Assembly (NCBI GenBank): GCA_030428565.1
Contig: JAUIDR010000002.1
Location: forward strand, 1 to 64,000
DNA length: 64,000 nucleotides
Direction: 5' to 3'
DNA from: Alphaproteobacteria bacterium
GTDB taxonomy: Bacteria > Pseudomonadota > Alphaproteobacteria > UBA7985 > JAUIBT01
The translations under genes were made by a program, and so were the position numbers. Positions 17,395 to 25,829 of this stretch are shown piece by piece. The notes beneath the pieces were generated by a model that did not search any database, had not been told where the DNA came from, and saw nothing but the letters and a program-made list of their open reading frames with translations. The number at the start of each line of letters is the position of its first letter. Position 1 is the first letter of the stretch.

Positions 17395-19014
17395 ATGGCC
17401 GTAACTTCTGCACAAGCACCGTCCAGAGCACAGACAAGCTCAGAGCCATCTGACAGCGCACCGACCAACGCGGGCGAGAGCCCCGCGCGCGGTCGTGGTC
17501 GGGCAGCGCGCAGAGCGGCGCGACAAGCCCCAGATACCCGCATGCTGCCCCAGCTCGAACGTCGTTTGCCGCTCGTCGAGCCGCTGACCGCCGAACAGGT
17601 CGCCAAGATCGACGCCGCTTCCATGGATATCCTTGAAGAAGTCGGCGTAGTCTTCCGTGATCCCATCGCCCTTGAGGACTGGCGTAAAGCAGGCGCAGAC
17701 GTGCGTGGGGAGCGGGTTCATTTGGACCGCAATTTGATCCGCGAGCTGATCGCTTCAATACCCAGCACGATCACCTACAACGCTAGAGATCCGCAAAAGT
17801 CCGTTGAGATCGGCGGCAACAAGTCCATGTTTGTGCCCATGACGGGCGCGCCCTACCTGCGCGATCTTGAAGACAAGCGCCGCGCGCCCACCTTGGAAGA
17901 TCTTGCCAACTTCCACAAGCTGGCGCACATGCTGCCTGCCTTGCATTCCAGCGCCCACCACATCGTCGAGCCGATGGATCACCCCGTCAGCCAGCGACAC
18001 CTGCGCATCACTTACTCCAGCATGAAGCACTCGGATAAAATCTTCATGGGCATGACCACCTCGGGCAAAAACGCCGAGGATGTCTTGGACATGTGTGAGA
18101 TCCTGTTCGGTGCCGATTTCATGCGCCATAACGCGGTTGTCACGGGCAACTGTAACGGCAACTCTCCCTTGGTCTGGGATCAGACCATGTTGTCAGCCAT
18201 GCGCGCCTTCAACCGTCGCAATCAGCCGGTCTTGTGCTCGCCCTTCGTCCTGGGCGGCGCCAATACCCCCGCTTCAGCGGTGCCCGCGGTGGCGCAGCTC
18301 AATGCCGAAGCACTATCGGGCCTGGCCTATACACAGGTGGTCAACAAGGGCTGCCCGGCTATTTACGGGCACTACTTGTCGACGGTCTCCATGCGCTCGG
18401 GCGCGCCGATGGCGGGCACACCTGAAATCAGCCTGATGAACTTCATGATTGGCCAGATGGCGCGCCATTACGACGTGCCTTGGCGGACATCTAACACGCT
18501 GGGCGGGGCCAAAACCCTGGACGCGCAAGCGGGCTACGAGAGCGCCACGACCTTGCAGGCCGTGCTGTTGGCCGGCGCTAACTACATCTGGCACTCGGCG
18601 GGATGGAATGAGGCCGGCATGCACTGCTCCATGGCCAAATTCGTCATCGACGCCGAGCAATGCGCCATGGGCTACCGCATGGCCGAAGGCTTGCGCTGGG
18701 ACGACTTCGACGAGGCCCTGGCGGCAGTGCGCGATATTGGGCCTGGCGGGCACTATCTGGGCCACCCGCACACGCAAGCCAACTTCCAACGCGCTTTCTT
18801 CATGCCGACGCTATTCGATAACAATTCGATCGAACAGTGGATGGCAGAGGGCTCAAAGGATGTGACCCAACGCGGCTTGGAAAAAGCACGCCAGCTGCTC
18901 GCAGACTATGAAGAGCCCCGCCTTGACCCTGGCGTCAACGAAGCCCTGTTGGATTATATCGCGCGCCGCGAGCGCGAAATTCCGGCGGTCGACGCCCTGA
19001 ACGAAGAATACTGA
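17395..19014 (+). CDS. Trimethylamine methyltransferase (MttB) family protein 2
   Basis: 539 residues from the ATG at 17395, with AGGGAAA upstream; earlier in-frame ATGs at 17320 and 17365 overlap the putative operator. An Arg-rich N-terminal region (RGRGRAARRAARQAP) is followed by the MttB barrel: EVGVVFRDPIALEDWRKAGAD, PVLCSPFVLGGANTPASAVPA, CPAIYGHYLSTVSMRSGAP and IGPGGHYLGHPHTQANFQ. No amber codon, so it is a non-pyrrolysine member. It is a clear but distant paralogue of the 9383-11023 protein, so it probably acts on a different methylated amine. It is divergent from the M19 operon and followed by a GNAT gene. Confidence 0.88.
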   Translation: MAVTSAQAPSRAQTSSEPSDSAPTNAGESPARGRGRAARRAARQAPDTRMLPQLERRLPLVEPLTAEQVAKIDAASMDILEEVGVVFRDPIALEDWRKAGADVRGERVHLDRNLIRELIASIPSTITYNARDPQKSVEIGGNKSMFVPMTGAPYLRDLEDKRRAPTLEDLANFHKLAHMLPALHSSAHHIVEPMDHPVSQRHLRITYSSMKHSDKIFMGMTTSGKNAEDVLDMCEILFGADFMRHNAVVTGNCNGNSPLVWDQTMLSAMRAFNRRNQPVLCSPFVLGGANTPASAVPAVAQLNAEALSGLAYTQVVNKGCPAIYGHYLSTVSMRSGAPMAGTPEISLMNFMIGQMARHYDVPWRTSNTLGGAKTLDAQAGYESATTLQAVLLAGANYIWHSAGWNEAGMHCSMAKFVIDAEQCAMGYRMAEGLRWDDFDEALAAVRDIGPGGHYLGHPHTQANFQRAFFMPTLFDNNSIEQWMAEGSKDVTQRGLEKARQLLADYEEPRLDPGVNEALLDYIARREREIPAVDALNEEY

Positions 19015-19089
19015 TCTTGGTGCTTGTCGCCGCCCCTCAAAGCATCGCATAGTTGGCGCCGGTTGGAACCGGAAGGATGGGAATGCAGC

Positions 19090-19701
19090 ATGACACCTTG
19101 GCCACCACTCGTTGACCTAGAGGGGCACGGGGTTCGTTTGGAGCCACTGGCACTAAGGCATGCCGACGACCTGGCCGAGGCCAGCGCTGACGGGCAGCTG
19201 CACCGCCTCTGGTACACCAGCGTTCCCGAGCCAGACGGGGTAGCGAGCGAAATCGGCCGCCGCTTGGCGCTGCGCGCCCAGGGCTCCATGCTGCCGTTTG
19301 CGGTCATCGAGACCAAGCCCGGCCCCTTGCAAGGCCGCGCGGTTGGCATGACCACCTATATGAACATTGACGCCCAGTTCCGCCGGGTTGAGATCGGCTC
19401 GACCTGGTATCGGCGCGCCGTGCAGCGCTCTAGCCTTAACACGGCATGCAAACTCTTGCTGATGGGGCATGCCTTTGAGCAGCTCGATTGCCTGGCGGTG
19501 GAGTTTCGCACCCACTTTATGAACCATCAGAGCCGCCGCGCCATAGAACGGCTGGGCGCCAAGCTGGATGGGGTGCTGCGCTCCCACATGCGTATGGCCG
19601 ATGGTAGCCTGCGCGATACAGCGGTCTATTCGGTCATCGCCTGCGAGTGGCCAGCGGTGCGCGCTAACTTGGCCTGGGCGCTAGAAAAGCCGCGCGGCTA
19701 G
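19090..19701 (+). CDS. GNAT acetyltransferase (RimJ/RimL-like)
   Basis: 203 residues from the ATG at 19090 (GGGAA about 7 nt upstream). It has the layout of RimJ/RimL-type N-acetyltransferases: GVRLEPLALRHADDLAEAS at the start, RVEIGSTWYRRAVQRSSLNTACKLLLMGHAFEQLD at residues about 98-133 and VEFRTHFMNHQSRRAIERLGAKLDGVLRSHMRM near the end, where Asn and Arg contact acetyl-CoA in relatives. Cytosolic. It follows MttB 2 by 75 nt on the same strand, so the two are probably co-transcribed. The acceptor may be a protein N-terminus or a small amine; the context favours the latter only weakly. Confidence 0.85.
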   Translation: MTPWPPLVDLEGHGVRLEPLALRHADDLAEASADGQLHRLWYTSVPEPDGVASEIGRRLALRAQGSMLPFAVIETKPGPLQGRAVGMTTYMNIDAQFRRVEIGSTWYRRAVQRSSLNTACKLLLMGHAFEQLDCLAVEFRTHFMNHQSRRAIERLGAKLDGVLRSHMRMADGSLRDTAVYSVIACEWPAVRANLAWALEKPRG

Positions 19702-20070
19702 AGCCAAGCCCGAGCGATGGTTCCTGATTGATCAGGAAGGCTTGCGGTGCTTTTGCATCACCATCAAGGCGATAGCGCACGATGAGCAAACTCCATTCGA
19801 TGAAACAGCCGCTAGCATTATGCGCGGGGTCTCGCTACGGCCCTACTCTATGCCTACGGCCATTTTGTGCGCAAAAGAAAAAGGGCGCTCGCTCTGCCAA
19901 CGCCCTTTACGTTCGATTTCTAACCTCGCTTGACCTTGCCAGGCCTCACCCCTGCGCGAGGGCCAAGAAGCGCTGCGTTTCTGGCCTTTGCCACGGCGGG
20001 AAAACGGACCCTTGGCGGTGGCCAAACACGATCAGCTACCCGCCAGGACGCCCGCGATTCGGCCCCGGCT
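19702..20070. other. Convergent gap between GNAT and lipoprotein genes
   Basis: About 370 bases between convergent stops. It holds one minus-strand terminator (19873-19908). I see no supported gene in it. Confidence 0.6.
19873..19908 (-). terminator. Hairpin terminator for the lipoprotein/permease transcript
   Basis: The minus strand has stem AAAGGGCG/CGCCCTTT (19908-19901 with 19887-19880), a 13-nt loop and then TTTTTCTTTT. It lies about 160 nt after the lipoprotein stop. Confidence 0.75.
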
Positions 20071-20586
20071 TTAGCGACGGGCGACGCGCGCTGGCAACTG
20101 CAAAACGATGGTGCCGTTGCGGTCGAAGACGACGCAATCCAGCTGCCCGGGATTAACATCCAAGCGGCATTCGGCCAGCGCGGCAGCTTCGGCTTGTTCG
20201 GCGGTTGGATAACCAAAAGCAACACCGTAAGGGCCCGACGGCGAAATCGCGAAGGCCTTATTTTGCGGGTCGCTCTTGTATTGGCCGTGGTAGTCGCGCG
20301 CGCCTTCCGGGGTCCAATTGATATCGGCCTCAGAGACCGTAACCACCGCTCCGCCCGCACCGGGTACAGAGTTGAAATTCGTAGTCTGGCTTGGCAGCGC
20401 CCCGACCGGTGGCGGCACTTGTTGAGCGGGCGCCGCATCGCGCTTGCCAATCGAGCGCAACCGTTCGCTAAACTTGCTAAAGCGCGAATTCGTGCGGTCG
20501 CATGAACTCAGCGAGAGCACCGTCACCGCCGCTAGAGCAAGCAGGGCAAGGCGGCCCGCCTTGTTGTTGGTCAACACCTGGAACAT
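20071..20586 (-). CDS. Small lipoprotein of unknown function
   Basis: 171 residues from the ATG at 20586, which has GAGG 9 nt upstream. A short charged N-terminus and hydrophobic helix lead to the lipobox LSSC (LALLALAAVTVLSLSSC), so Cys is likely acylated and the protein anchored in the membrane. The mature part is Pro- and Gln-rich at first (APAQQVPPPVGALPSQ) and ends in a compact domain (AISPSGPYGVAFGYPTAEQAEAAALAECRLDV..LDCVVFDRNG). The spaced cysteines and the AxxxALxxC pattern recall DUF4189-type small secreted domains, a weak resemblance. It begins 25 nt after the ABC permease stop and may share its transcript. Confidence 0.75.
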   Translation of the reverse strand: MFQVLTNNKAGRLALLALAAVTVLSLSSCDRTNSRFSKFSERLRSIGKRDAAPAQQVPPPVGALPSQTTNFNSVPGAGGAVVTVSEADINWTPEGARDYHGQYKSDPQNKAFAISPSGPYGVAFGYPTAEQAEAAALAECRLDVNPGQLDCVVFDRNGTIVLQLPARVARR

Positions 20587-20610
20587 CGGTCCCATCCTCT
20601 TCAACTGTCG

Positions 20611-22389
20611 CTAGCGCAGCGCCCGCACCAACAGCAAAACCGGTGCCAACCCTACGACAACTATCAAACACGCTCCAGCCGCTGACTCCTCCAGCAAGCC
20701 ATCACTGGCGAACTGGTACACATGCGTGGCCAGAGTATTCATATTGAGGGGCCGCAGCAACAAAGTGGCTGGCAACTCCTTGACAGTATCCACAAACACC
20801 AGCAAGCCGCCGGTCATCAGGCCTCCCGCCAACAACGGCAGGTGTAGTTGCCAGACGATCGCGCTACTTGAACGACCCAATGAACGAGCCGCCCACTCCA
20901 CATTTGGCCCGATTCTTCGGCTTGCTTCAGCTAAGCTATTGTAAGCGCTCGCAAAAAAGCGCAAACTATAGGCTAAAATCAGCGCAACGCTCGTTCCGGT
21001 CAGCCACAATCGTGGCCGCCAATCGAACCAAGCCAAGAACCAGTGCGACAAAAGCTTATCAATGCTTGTGAGCACCAGCAGAACCCCAAGACCCACAACG
21101 ACTCCCGGGACTGCGTAACCTAAGGTAGCAAAGCCATCTAAAGTTGCAAGCGCAGAATTTGACCTTAATCTTTTCGTCACGATAAAGACCAAAGCGACGA
21201 GCCCCACGACCAGGCTAGCCAGCAATCCGAGCCAAAAGGACGCCGCTAACGCGCCCCATAGGCTAGGCTCCAGCCCCCAACGCGCCGACTTGACCGAGAG
21301 CCACACCAAGCGACCGATGGGCAGCGCAAATGCAAGGCTCCAGGTCAGCAACAAGAACAGGTAGGCCAGCCACCGTCCGCCCCCTGGCAAGGGCTTACGG
21401 CGCATGGCACCGCCTCGGCTGGCATCCAGCGAGGCCCCCTTAACATGCAGCGATTGCTTGACCAGCAGCATGAGCGCAACAAAGCTCAACAAGCCCATCG
21501 AGAGCTGCGACGCAGCGGGCAAGTTGCCGCGATTGATCCAAAGATCGTACATGCCGGTGGTCAGGACCGGCACCGCGAAGAAATCCACCGTCCCGAAATC
21601 CGCCAAGCTCTCCATCGCGACGATGGCACTTCCCGCCGCCACAGCGGGCAGCAAGGGCGGCAACACCAGACGAAAGAAGCGGCGCCACGCGTTGTGATCC
21701 AGCATGCGCCCCGCGTCGATCAGCGATTGGCCCATACGCTGAATAGCCACCAAGGTGATGAGATAGACATAAGGGTAGAGCACCAAGGCCAGCATCAAGG
21801 CGGCCATTGGCAAGCTGCGGACTTCAAAGAACCAGTAGTCAGCCTTGCTCTGCCAACCGAATAGCCAGCGCAGCCCTTTTTGCAGAGGCCCGGCGTACTC
21901 TAAAAGATCAGTATAAACGAAAGCATTGACGTAAGCTGGCACCGCCATGGGCAGCAGCATGAGCCCCCCCAGCAGGCGCCGACCGGGAAATTCAAACAGC
22001 CCCACCAGCATAGCCGCCACGCTGCCCAACACAGCCGCACCTATCACGGCCAATAGGGTCAACAGCACCGAATTGCCCGCGAGCCGCCAGAGGCTTGCCC
22101 CCTCAAGCGCGTCGAACAAATCCACATCAGCGCGCAGGGCGAGCTGCAAAAGCGCCAACAAAGGCAAGGCGAAGATCACGAGGGTGACGGTGCGAAACCA
22201 AGGAAAGCCCAAGAGCGCGCGCCGCGCGTATGATCCAGGATGTCGTGCCATGCGTAAGGCCAAGCCACGTAGGGACCGCAAGGGCTTCTTGGTCGGTTCG
22301 GGCAGGCGTCGCGCCAGCAGCCAAACGAGAGTCCCCAGCGCGCGCCATAGCCGTCGCAAGGTCTGAAGCCCTTGTTCAGCGAGCGCCAC
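20611..22389 (-). CDS. Iron(III)-type ABC transporter permease (FbpB-like), two fused permease domains
   Basis: 592 residues with about twelve hydrophobic segments and two coupling loops (AIQRMGQSLIDAGRMLDHNAWRRFFRLVLPPLLP and SLAEASRRIGPNVEWAARSLGRSSSAIVWQLHLPLL), the duplicated architecture of FbpB/AfuB permeases for Fe(III) or similar substrates. The start is a GTG at 22389 with AAGGGGG 6-7 nt upstream. The cognate binding protein and ATPase are not adjacent in this window, so the rest of the transporter must be encoded elsewhere. The N-terminal 40 residues are unusually basic. Confidence 0.88.
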   Translation of the reverse strand: MALAEQGLQTLRRLWRALGTLVWLLARRLPEPTKKPLRSLRGLALRMARHPGSYARRALLGFPWFRTVTLVIFALPLLALLQLALRADVDLFDALEGASLWRLAGNSVLLTLLAVIGAAVLGSVAAMLVGLFEFPGRRLLGGLMLLPMAVPAYVNAFVYTDLLEYAGPLQKGLRWLFGWQSKADYWFFEVRSLPMAALMLALVLYPYVYLITLVAIQRMGQSLIDAGRMLDHNAWRRFFRLVLPPLLPAVAAGSAIVAMESLADFGTVDFFAVPVLTTGMYDLWINRGNLPAASQLSMGLLSFVALMLLVKQSLHVKGASLDASRGGAMRRKPLPGGGRWLAYLFLLLTWSLAFALPIGRLVWLSVKSARWGLEPSLWGALAASFWLGLLASLVVGLVALVFIVTKRLRSNSALATLDGFATLGYAVPGVVVGLGVLLVLTSIDKLLSHWFLAWFDWRPRLWLTGTSVALILAYSLRFFASAYNSLAEASRRIGPNVEWAARSLGRSSSAIVWQLHLPLLAGGLMTGGLLVFVDTVKELPATLLLRPLNMNTLATHVYQFASDGLLEESAAGACLIVVVGLAPVLLLVRALR

Positions 22390-22730
22390 GGCATCCCCCT
22401 TGGGCAGCCAGTCCGAAAAACAGCGGCCCGGCCCAGCTTTGATTCTTGCAGCTTGGCGCTTGGCTCGCCCGCATGACTTTCCCTTTATCCTTGCCGCCCC
22501 CGGTTTGGGCCGCCCCCAGTTTGGGCCCCCCCCCCGGTTTGGGCCGCCGCTCTGGCGTCTTCTTTGCTAGCCGTCCACGTGAACGGCGCATTGACCTGTA
22601 ACAAGCTGGAGATATGGGACGGATTTGGTCCTATGTCAAAGCCCTAAGCAGCGCGCCTTGTCTCGCATGTTCGGCTTTCGCTCGTGACGCTTCTGCCGTC
22701 TAGGCTACCGCTCGTTAGGCCTTTGATTTG
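22390..22730. other. Gap upstream of the FbpB-like gene
   Basis: About 340 bases between the MerR stop and the permease start. It contains the GC-rich repeat at 22493-22556 and probably the permease promoter. No gene seen. Confidence 0.55.
22493..22556. repeat. GC-rich 16-18-bp tandem repeat
   Basis: The unit GCCGCCCCCGGTTTGG occurs at 22493-22508, with one change at 22509-22524, a longer C-rich copy at 22525-22542 and a degenerate fourth copy. It lies in the gap downstream of the MerR gene and includes a run of about ten C residues. Confidence 0.8.
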
Positions 22731-23129
22731 CTAGGCCGCCGCGACCGGCTTACCCATGCGAAGCCGATCCATGACCTGCTGCTTGATGTCTTGCAGCTCG
22801 CCCAGGGTCTCTTCCAAATCGGCCTGCTGTTGTTCTAAGCGCTTAATGCGATCCTCGACACGCGCCAGCAATAGGCGGTTCTGCTCGTACTGGCCGTCAT
22901 CCAAAGCATAAAGCTCCAGATATTCCGCAATTTCCTGTAGGCTAAACCCCATGCGTTTGGCCCGTAGGATGATGATGAGCCGGGCCCGGTCGCGATAAGT
23001 ATATATGCGCGCACCGTTGATGCGCTGAGGCGAGAGCAGCCCCTTGTCCTCATAGAGGCGAATGGCCCGATGGGTCAAAGAGAACTCATCCGCCAGATCG
23101 GAAATTCCATAGAGCTTTTCTTTATTCAT
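22731..23129 (-). CDS. MerR-family transcriptional regulator
   Basis: 132 residues from the ATG at 23129, which overlaps the fadD stop (ATGAATAA), so it is translationally coupled to fadD. N-terminal winged helix YGISDLADEFSLTHRAIRLYEDKGLL (helix-turn-helix at residues about 7-25), then RLIIILRAKRMGFSLQEIAEYLELY and a dimerising coiled coil (RVEDRIKRLEQQQADLEETLGELQ). It lacks a metal-binding Cys cluster, like LiuR-type MerR regulators that control fatty acid and branched-chain amino acid breakdown in proteobacteria. It very likely controls its own operon through the palindrome at 25033-25050 (inference). Confidence 0.9.
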   Translation of the reverse strand: MNKEKLYGISDLADEFSLTHRAIRLYEDKGLLSPQRINGARIYTYRDRARLIIILRAKRMGFSLQEIAEYLELYALDDGQYEQNRLLLARVEDRIKRLEQQQADLEETLGELQDIKQQVMDRLRMGKPVAAA

Positions 23130-24930
23130 CGCCGACTGATCCCGTCGCTTGTTCTTGTCCTTGTTTTTGTTCTGCGGCAATTTCGATGCGCAAGTCTTTG
23201 CGTGACGGCTTGCCGATTAGGGTTTTGGGCAGCGCATCACGGAAAATAAAATCCTCGGGCATCTCGATCTTAGAGAGATACTGACTCAGGAAATCCATCA
23301 GCCCGTCTTTATCGACCGACTGCCCCGCCTTCAGAGCCACATAAGCCATCGGCGCTTCACCACGGTATTCGTCTTTGACGCCCAGAACCAGCGCTTCAGC
23401 CACCGCCTCGTGCTTATACAAAGCATCTTCAATGGCGCGCGGATAGACCTTATAGCCCGAAGCGATGATCATATCCTTGATGCGATCGTTGATGAAGATA
23501 TAGCCCTCTTCATCGACATAGCCGACATCACCGGTACGAAAATAGCCATCGACAAAGCTGTTGGCCGTCGCTTGAGGATTATCGAAGTAGCCCATAAAGA
23601 CGTTGGGGCCTCTAAAACACAGCTCGCCACTCTGTCCTTGTGGCAGCTCTTGGCTTGGGTCTTCCAAATCACGCACGCTCAGCTCAACGCCCGGCCAAGT
23701 CAGACCGATGGAGCCCGGCTTGTTGACCCCCTCAAAGGGATTAGAGGTCAGCACGGGGGCGGTCTCCGACAGGCCATAGCCTTCGACCACCGTTGCGCCT
23801 GCAATGGTCTCAAAGCCGCTCTTCACTTCGGCTGGCAGCGGCGCACCGCCCGAAATACAAAACTCCAGCGAGCTCAAATCATACTTTTTACGATCGGGGC
23901 TGTTGATGACTGCCTGGAAGATGGTCGGTACGGCGCAGAGCACGTTGGGCTTTTGCTTGTCGATCAAGGACATGAATTGGCGCAGTTCAAAGCGCGGCAT
24001 CATCACCATCTTGATTCCCAGCGCGATCGAATAGTTCATCACCGAGGTCATGGCAAAGATGTGGAAGAAGGGTAGCACCGCCATATGCGAGGAGCCCACA
24101 GGCAAGGGCGGCAGCCAATCCAACGCCTGCTCGACATTGGCCGCAATATTGCGGTGACTGAGCATGGCGGCCTTGGGACGACCGGTCGTCCCCCCCGTAA
24201 ACTGTAAGATCGCCAACTGTTCGGGATCAATCACCGGATAGTCGGCGTCTCCCTCGCTGGCCATCAGCTCGCTGTGGTGCAACAGCTTGCTGCAGTCCAG
24301 CTTCTGAACCACGTCGGCGCCCTTGAACGCGCGGAACAGCAAAGATTTGGTAAAGGTTAGGGTGTTGGTGAAGGGGATCATCACCAAGTGTTCGACATGC
24401 GCGCTGGCTTCCGCCACCGTGGCGACCTTCTGGACGATGGCCTTCAGGTTAAAGCTGACCAGCACCTTGGGCTTAACGCTGGCCACCAGTTCGCTCAGCT
24501 CGCTCTCCGTGTAGAGGGGATTGAAGTTGACGACCACCGCCCCCAATTTGAGCACCGCGTAGTAATAAATGATAAACTGGGGGGCGTTTGGCATGACAAG
24601 GCCGACGCGATCACCCGGACCAATGCCTTGATCCTGCAAGCCTTTGGCCACCCGCGCGACCTTCTCACCCAGCAAGGCATAGCTGCGCTGCTGGCCCATG
24701 AAATAGGTCGCGATGGCCTCAGGCTGTTCGGCCACGGTGCGATCAAAGGTGACCGTGACCGGCACCTGTCCATAGGGTTGACCGGGCTCGCGCGGGGGCT
24801 TGGTCAGAAGGGAGCGCCCCTCCGGCTCGGTTTCGTTGAGCGGCAAGGTCGCTGTTGTGGCGGCGACTTCGCTAGCCTCCCAAAGCGTTTCGGGTTGCGG
24901 GTTAGCACGGAAAGAAAATAGTCGGGTCAT
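23122..24930 (-). CDS. fadD: Long-chain acyl-CoA synthetase (FadD-type)
   Basis: 602 residues, full length. AMP-binding motif LQFTGGTTGRPKAAMLSHRN, GYGLSETAPV, the YFRTGDVGYVDEEGYIFINDR region and the C-terminal catalytic Lys in PKTLIGKPSRKDLR are all present. It activates fatty acids to acyl-CoA with ATP at the inner face of the membrane for beta-oxidation. The start ATG at 24930 has AGGAG about 9 nt upstream. First gene of a two-gene operon with the overlapping MerR regulator. The exact chain-length preference is unknown. Confidence 0.92.
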   Translation of the reverse strand: MTRLFSFRANPQPETLWEASEVAATTATLPLNETEPEGRSLLTKPPREPGQPYGQVPVTVTFDRTVAEQPEAIATYFMGQQRSYALLGEKVARVAKGLQDQGIGPGDRVGLVMPNAPQFIIYYYAVLKLGAVVVNFNPLYTESELSELVASVKPKVLVSFNLKAIVQKVATVAEASAHVEHLVMIPFTNTLTFTKSLLFRAFKGADVVQKLDCSKLLHHSELMASEGDADYPVIDPEQLAILQFTGGTTGRPKAAMLSHRNIAANVEQALDWLPPLPVGSSHMAVLPFFHIFAMTSVMNYSIALGIKMVMMPRFELRQFMSLIDKQKPNVLCAVPTIFQAVINSPDRKKYDLSSLEFCISGGAPLPAEVKSGFETIAGATVVEGYGLSETAPVLTSNPFEGVNKPGSIGLTWPGVELSVRDLEDPSQELPQGQSGELCFRGPNVFMGYFDNPQATANSFVDGYFRTGDVGYVDEEGYIFINDRIKDMIIASGYKVYPRAIEDALYKHEAVAEALVLGVKDEYRGEAPMAYVALKAGQSVDKDGLMDFLSQYLSKIEMPEDFIFRDALPKTLIGKPSRKDLRIEIAAEQKQGQEQATGSVGDE

Positions 24931-25032
24931 GACGCTGCGCTCCTGTTAGAGGGCTGCTCTGTCGGCCAGCGAGGCGCTGGCTTCAGTGCTTGTTTTTGGT
25001 CTTGGCAAAATTTTAGATTTGCTCGTCAACAA

Positions 25033-25050
25033 GCTTACCTTAAGGTAAGC
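25033..25050. promoter_or_regulatory. Perfect 18-bp palindrome, candidate MerR operator
   Basis: GCTTACCTTAAGGTAAGC is identical to its own reverse complement. It lies 103 nt upstream of the fadD start. MerR regulators bind such palindromes inside the promoter, and the coupled downstream gene encodes one. Confidence 0.75.
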
Positions 25051-25090
25051 CTGCTACAAAGCGCAAGAATAATGCACCTTACGGGTAATC

Positions 25091-25110
25091 ACATTTCCTT
25101 AATGAAATGT
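25091..25110. promoter_or_regulatory. 7-bp inverted repeat, possible second operator
   Basis: ACATTTC and GAAATGT flank a 6-nt spacer. It lies between the 18-bp palindrome and the divergent monooxygenase-like gene. It could be an operator or a weak hairpin; no binding protein can be assigned. Confidence 0.4.
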
Positions 25111-25126
25111 TGCGACTTAACGCGAA

Positions 25127-25192
25127 GGGATGGCCCAGGGATGCCCCCTGGGATGCCCCTGGGACGCCCCTGGGACGCCCCGGGGGGCGCCA
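25127..25192. repeat. GC-rich 11-12-bp tandem repeat
   Basis: Five to six imperfect copies of GGGATGCCCCT / GGGACGCCCCT follow each other. It sits in the divergent gap between fadD and the monooxygenase-like gene. Some copies can pair with each other (GGGGC/GCCCC). Confidence 0.85.
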
Positions 25193-25439
25193 GGTAGACA
25201 CCAGGTAAGACAACCTAGAGGAAGGAACCGAGGCGCAATCGACCTTTCCGCGATCACGGATTGCCTTTAGGCTTATACCAAGCCGTCTTGGCCCCGCCCC
25301 CAAGCCAGACCACAGCAAAGCGCAGGTCTGATTTTGATTGAGCGCGGCGTCAGGCGCTAAGACTGACGAACGAGGAGGCCAGGCGCGGAGGCCGGGCGCG
25401 AATGCGTTTCAAGGAAACAGGCTCAAGAAGGAGGCGCTA

Positions 25440-25748
25440 ATGTATTTGGTGGTTTTCATGTCCCAACGCAGCCCGTCAGACCCACAAGGCTATGACGCCA
25501 TGGCTGCGGCCATGGTCGCGCTCGCCGAGCGCCAGCCAGGTTTCTTGCGGATCGAATCGTGGCGCGATGAAGCCGGGTTTGGCTGCACCTTGTCTTGGTG
25601 GCAGAGCGAAGCCGCTATCGCCGCCTGGAAGGCGAACGCCCAGCACCAAGCCGCCCAACGCCTGGGCCGTGAGCGCTGGTACGCGGACTTTGAGCTGCAA
25701 ATCTGCAAGGTGGCGCGCCAGTACACCATGACTGATCGCAAGATCTGA
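25440..25748 (+). CDS. Antibiotic-biosynthesis-monooxygenase-like (ABM, dimeric alpha/beta barrel) protein
   Basis: 102 residues from the ATG at 25440 with an excellent AAGGAGG upstream. Short dimeric alpha-beta barrel protein of the ABM/YgiN/heme-oxygenase-like superfamily: MYLVVFMSQRSPSDPQGYDAM is the first strand and loop (residues 1-21), GFLRIESWRDEAGFGCTLSWWQSEAAIAAWKANAQHQAAQRLG the core (about 34-76). The WxSxxAxxAWK pattern is typical. Members are small monooxygenases or isomerases, often of unknown substrate. It is a single gene, divergent from fadD and convergent with the nucleoside operon. Confidence 0.8.
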   Translation: MYLVVFMSQRSPSDPQGYDAMAAAMVALAERQPGFLRIESWRDEAGFGCTLSWWQSEAAIAAWKANAQHQAAQRLGRERWYADFELQICKVARQYTMTDRKI

Positions 25749-25773
25749 GCGGTTAGCCGCCGCCGTCAACGAC

Positions 25774-25799
25774 AAAGAGGCGAGCCATTGACTCGCCTC
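25774..25799 (-). terminator. Terminator of the nucleoside operon
   Basis: On the minus strand GAGGCGAG/CTCGCCTC (25799-25792 with 25784-25777) has a 7-nt loop and is followed by TTTGTC. It lies 30 nt after the last permease stop. The T-run is short. Confidence 0.65.
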
Positions 25800-25829
25800 C
25801 TGCCCGATACAACGAAAAACGGCAGATGC

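Larger units (their letters stand above)
24931..25439. other. Divergent promoter region of fadD and the monooxygenase-like gene
   Basis: About 500 bases between divergent starts. It holds two inverted repeats (25033-25050 and 25091-25110) and a GC-rich tandem repeat (25127-25192). No gene seen. Confidence 0.6.

Noticed and set aside
9383-19014. Pyrrolysine-containing MttB
   Set aside because: Neither MttB gene has an in-frame amber codon and no pyl genes are present in the window.
20071-20604. TTG start at 20604 or ATG at 20595 for the lipoprotein
   Set aside because: The ATG at 20586 has GAGG at proper spacing; the earlier codons have none.
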